A stretch of 35,537 bases of DNA, from assembly GCA_016934295.1 (NCBI GenBank), contig JAFGTD010000300.1, positions 1-35,537 on the forward strand, given 5' to 3'. This document shows, piece after piece, positions 14,996 to 21,291 of this stretch. This DNA comes from Acidobacteriota bacterium (lineage in GTDB: Bacteria; Acidobacteriota; UBA6911). Below the pieces are notes generated by a model. The model did no database searches. It had not been told where the DNA came from and saw only the letters and a list, made by a program, of their open reading frames with translations. Made by a program: the position numbers and the translations under genes. The first letter of the stretch is position 1; every line of letters starts with the position of its first letter.

Positions 14996-16021
14996 CTATT
15001 GTTTTGGTTTAGGAAAAACCGTTTCTTCAGCTTCCCAACCGGATTTGGTGCCATAGGGCAACATTGCTCCGGGGGCCTCTATTTCATAGAGTTCGCCGTT
15101 TCTGATTTTATAAATATGCACCGCGGCCAGGTTGAACTGCCCGTATGTGGTTTTGTTGTCCGTTCCCGGCTCTGCGTCCGGGGGCAGCCGTTTGGTGCCG
15201 TCATGGCGGAACATTGAAAAACCGACGGATATTCCTTTCTGCACGTCGGCGACCACCATGTGCGGTTTGATTTCCGTGATATACGAGAAAACGCCTGCGC
15301 TGAGTTGCCCTTCGCAATCTCTCGGAACACCCCCAAATCCTCCGGTGGGCATGGCGCTGTCGGAATCGGTTTTTGCTTTAGGTTTGGGCGGAGTGCCGCC
15401 GGCGGTCGTCATCCCGTTTTCGCGGCGTTCACATTTCGGGGAGAACGGCGCACGCGTGCCGTCTTCCGAGGTGAGTGCATCATAGTAGGAAAGCCCGATT
15501 CTGAGCAGATCCTCCCGCGTCATCCGTTCGGCCTCCGGTATGTCTTCCGCGAAACCGGGACGGGCCTTTTGCAGTGTAGGCATTTCGCTGTAGGGCATCT
15601 TGCTCATACCGCCGCCTCGAACCACCATGTGTTCGGCTTCGGTGATCTTGCCGTTTTCGAGTTTGATGCGCGCTCCGAGGATGATGTCCTTATTGTCTTC
15701 CTGCATAACCACGAGGCCGGCGGCTGCCTGGGCCTCTGGATCGGCGGCGTAAATCTGAAACTCCGTCGGGCCTGCCGTCGCGTTTTCCCACAACCCTTGT
15801 CCGATCTCCAGTAATTCCACGTCCTCCGCGGAGTTCTCGGTAAACTTTACCTCTTCGGCGAACGGCAAATTGCCGGGATCGTGAGTCGGAAGCGCCTCTA
15901 TATATTGTTGCATGAGATCGACCAGGCCCTGCCGGTCACGCTTCTTCGCGCAACCCATCGTCCCCAGCATGGCAAGCGAGGCGGTTAAAGTAAAAGCGAT
16001 TATCAATCGTTCTAGTTTCAT
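14996..16021 (-). CDS. Lipoprotein with two NTF2/SnoaL-like (DUF8021-type) domains
   Basis: A 341-residue protein with a lipoprotein signal peptide ending in LGTMGC (lipid on Cys24). The first domain contains IEALPTHDPGNLPFAEEVKFTEN and LEIGQGLWENA, the signature of DUF8021-type NTF2-like folds. The second begins near MTREDLLRIGLSYYDALTSEDG and repeats the fold, ending in IKNGELYEIEAPG-like strands (IRNGELYEIEA). NTF2-like proteins bind small hydrophobic or cyclic molecules and some are isomerases, hydratases or cyclases; the substrate here is unknown. A low-complexity insert (GGTPPKPKAKTDSDS) separates the halves of domain two. A paralogue of the same architecture lies at 33900-34997. The start has AAGGGGA upstream. 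A strong hairpin follows the gene. Confidence 0.85.
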   Translation of the reverse strand: MKLERLIIAFTLTASLAMLGTMGCAKKRDRQGLVDLMQQYIEALPTHDPGNLPFAEEVKFTENSAEDVELLEIGQGLWENATAGPTEFQIYAADPEAQAAAGLVVMQEDNKDIILGARIKLENGKITEAEHMVVRGGGMSKMPYSEMPTLQKARPGFAEDIPEAERMTREDLLRIGLSYYDALTSEDGTRAPFSPKCERRENGMTTAGGTPPKPKAKTDSDSAMPTGGFGGVPRDCEGQLSAGVFSYITEIKPHMVVADVQKGISVGFSMFRHDGTKRLPPDAEPGTDNKTTYGQFNLAAVHIYKIRNGELYEIEAPGAMLPYGTKSGWEAEETVFPKPKQ

Positions 16022-16393
16022 CCAGGTCCCCTTTCCTTGAAACCGTGAAATTTATTGATATGACAGCCTTGATGCCCGCATTGTAAAACAAACTCCGCGA
16101 GAATGGTTATAGGAAAGTAAAAAGGGAGGCCGGAATCCGGGCCCAATGTAGAGATATCATCAAATTCCAATTGACATTGGGGCGAACCTTGTGTTCGCCC
16201 CTACAAGCAGTCTGCGCATTTCCTCAGAAAACAGTTGCTAGCCGGGGATATATGCCGCTATAAATAAACCACATTTTCCAGATTGGATTTTCGAACTGAA
16301 TAAGTTTAGAGGTTTTGAATCCGGCGGTTTGTATTTATTTCGCCGCAGTAAAACCTTCATGAATAATCCGGGTTAAGAAAGAGGATCATTACT
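16022..16393. other. Divergent intergenic region with one palindromic repeat
   Basis: The region separates the lipoprotein gene from the ferredoxin gene and must contain both promoters. It includes a copy of the GGGCGAAC palindrome at 16179-16201. The part from 16240 to 16393 is AT-rich and carries AGAGG just before the ferredoxin start. No gene is supported. Confidence 0.4.
16179..16201. repeat. GGGGCGAA-n7-TTCGCCCC palindromic repeat, third copy
   Basis: Perfect 8-bp arms surround the CCTTGTG loop and are followed by TAC. It matches the pair at 10847-10927 in arms, loop and the trailing CTAC, which shows an interspersed repeat family. It lies alone in an intergenic space. Confidence 0.7.
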
Positions 16394-16813
16394 ATGGAGA
16401 AGGAAAAAAAGCGTTCGGCAATAAAACGCAGGGATTTCCTGAAGGCCGGTGCCGCCGTCGGCGCGGCGGTTACCCTTAAAGGAACCGACAACATTGTCGA
16501 GGCAGCGGAAGATAAAAAGGAAAAAGTATACATTTTCCCCAATATCGCCACACCCAACAGGCCCGTAATTCGGAATCCCGAGATCTGCAACGGATGCAAC
16601 ACGTGCGTGGATGTCTGCCAGATCGACGTCTATATACCGAATCCGGAAAAAGGCAAACCCCCGATTACCCTGCATCCCGATGAATGCTGGTATTGCGGCT
16701 GTTGCGTGAATGAGTGTCCCCGTCTGAGTATGGGCGCCATCAAATTCAACTGGCCGCTGCAGCAGAGAGGGTTCTTCAAACGCAAGGAGACGGGTGAAAT
16801 CTTCCGGACCTGA
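16394..16813 (+). CDS. Tat-signal 2[4Fe-4S] ferredoxin, AprB-like electron-transfer subunit
   Basis: A 139-residue protein that opens with a twin-arginine signal (KRRDFLKAGAAVGAAVTL, Arg12-Arg13). Two cluster-binding motifs follow: CNGCNTCVDVC (C65, 68, 71, 75) and CWYCGCCVNEC (C98, 101, 104, 108), each CxxCxxCxxxC. The spacing and the DECWYCGCCVNECP segment resemble the beta subunit of adenylylsulfate reductase, but AprB is cytoplasmic and lacks a Tat signal. The next gene, 96 bases downstream, encodes an AprA-like flavoprotein, the same order as aprBA. The protein probably passes electrons to or from that flavoprotein. Export to the periplasm is inferred from the signal; the physiological partner and substrate are unknown. 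Confidence 0.88.
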   Translation: MEKEKKRSAIKRRDFLKAGAAVGAAVTLKGTDNIVEAAEDKKEKVYIFPNIATPNRPVIRNPEICNGCNTCVDVCQIDVYIPNPEKGKPPITLHPDECWYCGCCVNECPRLSMGAIKFNWPLQQRGFFKRKETGEIFRT

Positions 16814-16909
16814 GGGTCGGTTCGGATTCAGCGAGGCTTGCAACCAGGTAACTGCGGTTTGTGAATACGCCCGGGCTGGTGAGTAAGGGGCTTAAGGGAG
16901 GCTGGAAAG

Positions 16910-18757
16910 ATGACTTCATGGCATGAATGGATGTTAAAGGAAGGGAATACGCCCGAGTGGCCGTATCCCGTACTCTATGAGCAGGAGCGGGAAGTTGAAA
17001 CGGATGTTCTGGTAATCGGCGGCGGTATTGCCGGGTGCTGGTCGGCCGTCAGCGCGGCCAGAAACAAGGGCGTGCGTGTTGCACTGATTGAAAAGGCGGC
17101 AACCATAAGAAGCGGCGCCGGGGGGCCGGGAGGCGATCACTGGGACTATCCCATGACCTGTCCCCTGATGAATGTGGAGCCTGATGTTCAGTGCCGGCGC
17201 ATTATCGACAGTATGGGCGGATACAGCAACGGGATCGGGCATCACATCGAATGCTGGGAGGGCTATGACGCATTCCTGGAAATGGAGCAGATGGGCGGAA
17301 AGATGCGGGATACCGACGATGAATACGTAGGCGCCCCGGGCCGGGACGACGCAACCAAGCTGATTGTAGGGTCCAGGTATCTGCCGGATAAATCGACTCT
17401 TCGCTTCTGGGGGACGACGGTCAAGCCCGCACTGAAAAAGGAGTGCGAGCGCCTGGGAGTCAAGATCTACGACAGGATCACGGGCACCAGCCTGCTGAAT
17501 GAAAGGGGCATCCAGGGCGCTCCTGTGGCGGGCGCCACCGGTTTGAACTGCAGAACGGGCGAATTCATGATTTTCAGGGCTAAGGCGGTTATTTTGTGCA
17601 CTGCCGGTATAGGATCGATCTGGGTTTTCAATACGGAACTGGCCGGAATCACCACCTTCAGGTCCCGCGCGGCATCGGGAGACGGGACGGTCATGGCCTA
17701 TAAGGCCGGCGCCGAAGTGACCATGATGGAAAAGTCCGGAATGCTTTTCCTGGGGACCGGCTACAAGCACAAGATCGATTCGGGCGGCAACGATCCCGTT
17801 TTCGAGCTTGTGCCCATGGTGGACGACAACGGCAAAACCATAAACTTTATGTCGGCATCCCGGGATGCCGTACTCAAAGGCGATGTGCAATTGCCCTTCT
17901 GGGGAGATTTTCCCGCCATGACGGACGGTGCCCGGAAGATCGATTGGGACCTGGGATACCGGGAAGAGTCGACGGCCCTCGCCATGCGGAGGGTTTATGA
18001 AAACGCGGGATACGATCCGAAGAAGGACCTGATGATGAACTACAATCATATCGAGGGGACCAGCCCGGCGCATTTCCGTTCGCCCGACAGCATGAATCAC
18101 AGGGGCGGCGTCGTTATTGACTGGGATCTGAAAACCACCGTGGACGGATTGTACGCCGCCGGAGAGCAGACATTTGCCCCGGCCGCCCACGGCTATTCGG
18201 CCACAACCGGCAGGTATGCCGGCAGAAAAGCGGCCCGCTATGCCCTGGAATCGGACCGGCCGGCAATATCAAGGGATCAGATCGCCCGGGAGAAGGCCCG
18301 CGTGTATGCTCCCGTAAAGCGGAAGAACGGAATCGAGTGGAAAGAGCTGCACGCCGGCATTGCGAAGACGATGCAGTACTTCTGCAGCGAATTCAAGACC
18401 GAAAGGCTCCTGAATATGGGACTGGACTCGCTCAACGACATTGAGGAAAACTGGGCGCCGAAACTCTATGCCCTCGATCCGCACAAGCTGCTGCGCAGCC
18501 TGGAGGATCTGAGCATTCTTAAATTTTCACAGCTCATTGTTCATGCTTCTCTGGCGCGCAAGGCAAGCTGCAGGCATCTGAACTTCGAGCGAGTAGATTA
18601 CCCGGAGCAGGATCCGCCCGAATGGAGGAAGTTCATTACTCTTAAGGAGGAAAACGGCAAGCCGAAGCTGGGAGATCTGCCGCTGGATTTCTGGGGCGAT
18701 CTTACGGAAAATTACCGGGCTCATAACAGGGACTATACCGGAGTCTACAAAGGATAA
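16910..18757 (+). CDS. FAD-dependent oxidoreductase of the fumarate reductase/AprA-like family
   Basis: A 615-residue flavoprotein starting at ATG 16910 behind GGGAGG. The Rossmann motif VETDVLVIGGGIAGC (residues 29-43) and Glu61 bind FAD, followed by IEKAATIRSGAGGPGG, which resembles the equivalent AprA stretch. GLYAAGEQTFAPAAHGYSATTGRYAGRKAA is the C-terminal FAD-binding element. The last 130 residues form a helical domain including ARKASCRHLNFERVDYPE, again like AprA. It has no signal peptide of its own, although its presumed ferredoxin partner carries a Tat signal; it could be carried across the membrane as a folded complex. The substrate is not known. True AMP/sulfite chemistry is not claimed, because no sat, qmo or dsr gene is present. 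Confidence 0.88.
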   Translation: MTSWHEWMLKEGNTPEWPYPVLYEQEREVETDVLVIGGGIAGCWSAVSAARNKGVRVALIEKAATIRSGAGGPGGDHWDYPMTCPLMNVEPDVQCRRIIDSMGGYSNGIGHHIECWEGYDAFLEMEQMGGKMRDTDDEYVGAPGRDDATKLIVGSRYLPDKSTLRFWGTTVKPALKKECERLGVKIYDRITGTSLLNERGIQGAPVAGATGLNCRTGEFMIFRAKAVILCTAGIGSIWVFNTELAGITTFRSRAASGDGTVMAYKAGAEVTMMEKSGMLFLGTGYKHKIDSGGNDPVFELVPMVDDNGKTINFMSASRDAVLKGDVQLPFWGDFPAMTDGARKIDWDLGYREESTALAMRRVYENAGYDPKKDLMMNYNHIEGTSPAHFRSPDSMNHRGGVVIDWDLKTTVDGLYAAGEQTFAPAAHGYSATTGRYAGRKAARYALESDRPAISRDQIAREKARVYAPVKRKNGIEWKELHAGIAKTMQYFCSEFKTERLLNMGLDSLNDIEENWAPKLYALDPHKLLRSLEDLSILKFSQLIVHASLARKASCRHLNFERVDYPEQDPPEWRKFITLKEENGKPKLGDLPLDFWGDLTENYRAHNRDYTGVYKG

Positions 18758-18758
18758 A

Positions 18759-18783
18759 AATTTCGGTGACAGTCACCGAAATT
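18759..18783. repeat. Near-perfect palindrome AATTTCGGTGAC-A-GTCACCGAAATT
   Basis: Two perfect 12-bp arms are separated by one base, starting two bases after the flavoprotein stop codon. Motifs of this type (CGGTGAC/GTCACCG) recur in many bacterial genomes as REP-like elements linked to single-strand transposases; that link is from general knowledge and no transposase is in this window. The hairpin could also end transcription of the flavoprotein operon. Confidence 0.65.
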
Positions 18784-18802
18784 ACGGTTCGCACGTGTCC
18801 AT

Positions 18803-19366
18803 TTATCCTTCTTTTATTTTAAAACCGATCTGATTTTGAGGTTTAGCTGGTGTTTCAATCATCTTTTTTACCATGGAATATACGGTGGCAAGTTGCTGCC
18901 CATATTTTTTCTGCTGGTACTCACGCTCCTCAATTTTAATCGCCAGGGCCTTATGTGTTGAGAGCATTTCTCGAAGTTTTATAAAAGCGCGGATTATAAG
19001 AATGTTCATCTGTATTGCATGTTGGCTGTTAAGAACCGATGACAGCATAGCGACACCATGTTCGGTAAAAGCATATGGGAGATAACGCCGGCCACCACGA
19101 CCGCTGTTGTTTGAGATCACAATTTGTGATCTCAAACAATCCTGCTCCTGCTTCGAGAGCTGGAACATAAAATCCTCAGGAAACCGGTTGGAATTGCGTT
19201 TAACAGCCTGGAGAAGCACGCGTGTTTCAACCCTATACAGTGCAGCTAAATCCTCATCGAGCATCACCTTTTGACCGCGAATCAGGAAAATGCGTCTTTC
19301 AATCATTTCCACAGGGATTGGACGTAGTCTGGTCACCCCTGAATTTGAGGGCTTTGATTTGACCAT
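18803..19366 (-). CDS. ORF6N-domain DNA-binding protein (phage-type)
   Basis: A 187-residue protein in which residues 17-105 match the ORF6N domain: IPVEMIERRIFLIRGQKVMLDEDLAALYRVETRVLLQAVKRN, then RFPEDFMFQLSKQE and LPYAFTEHGVAML. ORF6N proteins occur in phages and as scattered chromosomal genes and are thought to bind DNA as regulators or antirepressors. The C-terminal third is a coiled coil (KALAIKIEEREYQQKKYG). It is read against the flanking metabolic genes and sits next to a REP-like palindrome, so it was probably inserted into this locus. There is no clear ribosome binding site before ATG 19366. Length is typical of the family and the gene looks intact. Confidence 0.88.
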   Translation of the reverse strand: MVKSKPSNSGVTRLRPIPVEMIERRIFLIRGQKVMLDEDLAALYRVETRVLLQAVKRNSNRFPEDFMFQLSKQEQDCLRSQIVISNNSGRGGRRYLPYAFTEHGVAMLSSVLNSQHAIQMNILIIRAFIKLREMLSTHKALAIKIEEREYQQKKYGQQLATVYSMVKKMIETPAKPQNQIGFKIKEG

Positions 19367-19733
19367 AGGCTGGAATTTCTAAATCACCGCTGTTGTAAAT
19401 TCAGTATTTCTTTCTTTTATATTGTTTTATGTATCGCCGATTCATTTCAGTGATTTTTTAAAAGAGCATATGGGACTGTTTGCTGTAGCGGCAAGTCCGG
19501 ACCAAGCGTCGCCGCTGAGCTCAGACGTCAAGCTTCCAATAAAGTATAAACTTGAAACACCTGAAAGTATGGGCATTCATTTGAGGATGACTGCTTTTTA
19601 AAGACATCAGTGTTTTATAGAAAATTGATTATGGGCAATAGATAATCCTTTATTGCCGTATTATGGACTTTTCTTTTTGCTTGATCCCCGTATCTTCTGC
19701 AATTATGCTCGGCCGAAACGTCTTGGACAGACT
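19367..19733. other. Divergent intergenic region without a recognised gene
   Basis: This is an AT-rich stretch between the ORF6N gene and the beta-propeller gene. The ORF track extends the propeller frame upstream to 19653, but those 27 residues precede a normal signal peptide and have no start signals. No RNA gene, operator or repeat stands out. Confidence 0.4.
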
Positions 19734-21182
19734 ATGCAATACATTCGAACAGCGATCCTGCTCTCTGTTGCCTGGCTTCTTATCCCGGGAGACGCGGCGG
19801 TTTTAATTGCGGAAGAAAATCCATACTATTTCCGCTCCGACGGGGGCGTGGTTTCGCTTGAGGCTGGCTCGCTGCCGGAACGGCTAAGTTCCTCCGAAGG
19901 ACTCCGCTGGCGGACCGCAATCGACTCCGGGCACTCCACGCCGGCATTCTGCAGCGGCCGTATTTTTTTGACGACATACAATACGGCTTCCGAAGAGCTG
20001 GCCACTATGGCGCTCGCGGCCGATACGGGGCGCATTCTCTGGAAACGGATCGCCCCCGCTTCCGGCATCGAGGAGTACAGTCGGGATACTGGCAGCGCGG
20101 CCCAGGCTACACCGGCATGCGATGAAGAACGTATTTATGTGTTTTTCGGAAGCTACGGCCTGATCTGTTACGACCACCGGGGCACGCTGCTGTGGGAAAA
20201 GCGGATGGGGCCTTTTCAGGACGAATACGGTTCGGCAAGCTCGCCGGTACTGATAGACGATAAAATCATAATTCTACAGGACCACGACGTGGACAGCTTC
20301 CTGATGGCGCTGGATCGCAAGACCGGCAAGGTCCTGTGGAAGAGCGAACGGCAGGATGCGACGCGCAGCTATTCGACACCCGCCGTATGGACGCGTAACG
20401 GCCGAAAAGAACTTCTGGTCGCGGGCTCGCGCGAACTGGCGGGCTACGATCCGTCCGACGGCAAACGGCTGTGGTGGATACACGGGCTGGCCCGCATCGT
20501 CATCCCCACCCCCGTACCGGCCGGTGACCTGGTTTATATGGGCTCCTGGACGCCGGGCGGCGACAGTTCGCTGCTTATCCGCATGGAACCGTGGTCCGAG
20601 GCTCTGCGCAAAAGGGATGCAAACAACGACGGCAGGCTGACCAGGAACGAAGTAACCGACAAAATTATGAACGACCGGTTTTTCCCTATCGACCTCGATC
20701 AGGACGGAGAACTGATTCAGGCGGAATGGGAACGCTATGCCGACATATTCGCACACTCACAGAACGGAGTTCTGGCAATAAAGCCGTCCGGTGCAGGCGG
20801 CGAACAGATCGCGAGCGCCGTAATTTGGAAAAGCGTCCGTGGCGCTCCCTATGTCGCCACCCCGCTGCTCGATCGGGGGATTCTCTGGACAGTCAGGGAC
20901 GGCGGCATCGTTACCAGGTTCTCAGCCGCGGATGGGAAGATTTTGGAGATGAAACGTCTGACGGATGTGGGGAATTTTTATGCATCGCCGGTGAGTGCCG
21001 GCGGCAGGGTGTATATTGCCGGCCGGTCGGGTGTCGTTACCGTAATCGCCAACGATCCGGAATGGCGTGTGCTGTACACGCACGACTTTGAGGAGGGAAT
21101 ATACGCCACTCCGTTGATCGCGGAGGGGTGCCTCTTTATTCGCACCGAAAAGGCCCTTTATTGTTTCGGGAAAGGAAATTAG
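19734..21182 (+). CDS. Exported PQQ-type beta-propeller protein with two EF-hand motifs
   Basis: A 482-residue protein with an N-terminal signal peptide (MQYIRTAILLSVAWLLIPGDAA). It has repeated PQQ/BamB-like blades, recognisable as DTGRILWKR, RGTLLWEKR, KTGKVLWKSE, SDGKRLWWI and ADGKILEMK. Between blades, at residues 295-306 and 320-331, are two canonical EF-hand calcium loops, DANNDGRLTRNE and DLDQDGELIQAE. Calcium could stabilise the fold or control binding. The residues needed to bind PQQ as a dehydrogenase are not evident, so a scaffold or binding role is as likely as catalysis. ATG 19734 is chosen as the start of the signal peptide; its Shine-Dalgarno (GGACAG) is weak. The molybdoenzyme gene follows after a repeat element, 109 bases downstream. 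Confidence 0.88.
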   Translation: MQYIRTAILLSVAWLLIPGDAAVLIAEENPYYFRSDGGVVSLEAGSLPERLSSSEGLRWRTAIDSGHSTPAFCSGRIFLTTYNTASEELATMALAADTGRILWKRIAPASGIEEYSRDTGSAAQATPACDEERIYVFFGSYGLICYDHRGTLLWEKRMGPFQDEYGSASSPVLIDDKIIILQDHDVDSFLMALDRKTGKVLWKSERQDATRSYSTPAVWTRNGRKELLVAGSRELAGYDPSDGKRLWWIHGLARIVIPTPVPAGDLVYMGSWTPGGDSSLLIRMEPWSEALRKRDANNDGRLTRNEVTDKIMNDRFFPIDLDQDGELIQAEWERYADIFAHSQNGVLAIKPSGAGGEQIASAVIWKSVRGAPYVATPLLDRGILWTVRDGGIVTRFSAADGKILEMKRLTDVGNFYASPVSAGGRVYIAGRSGVVTVIANDPEWRVLYTHDFEEGIYATPLIAEGCLFIRTEKALYCFGKGN

Positions 21183-21193
21183 ATAAACTCCCT

Positions 21194-21270
21194 GGAGTGC
21201 GGGAGCAATCTCCCGCCTTTGACTCATCATACACAAACGTAACAAAGGCGGCAGCTTGCTGCCGCACTCC
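21194..21270. repeat. Nested inverted repeat element (REP/BIME-like)
   Basis: Two 28-base units face each other across about 21 bases. The left unit reads GGAGTGCGGGAGCAATCTCC and continues into CGCCTTTG; the right unit is its near-perfect inverse. Each unit is itself a small palindrome (GCGGGAGC-AATCTCCCGC and GCGGCAGCTTGCTGCCGC). It fills the gap between the propeller and the molybdoenzyme genes. The structure is that of a paired palindromic repeat; similar units are abundant in some environmental genomes. Confidence 0.75.
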
Positions 21271-21291
21271 GGGGAATTGTGAGGATTGGTG

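Noticed and set aside
16934-18190. 418-residue minus-strand ORF
   Set aside because: It is the mirror frame of the flavoprotein gene, has no recognisable domain, and is a by-product of high-GC codon use.
16394-18757. Genuine dissimilatory adenylylsulfate reductase (aprBA)
   Set aside because: The ferredoxin has a Tat signal, the flavoprotein differs in its nucleotide-loop region, and no sat, qmo or dsr genes are in the window.
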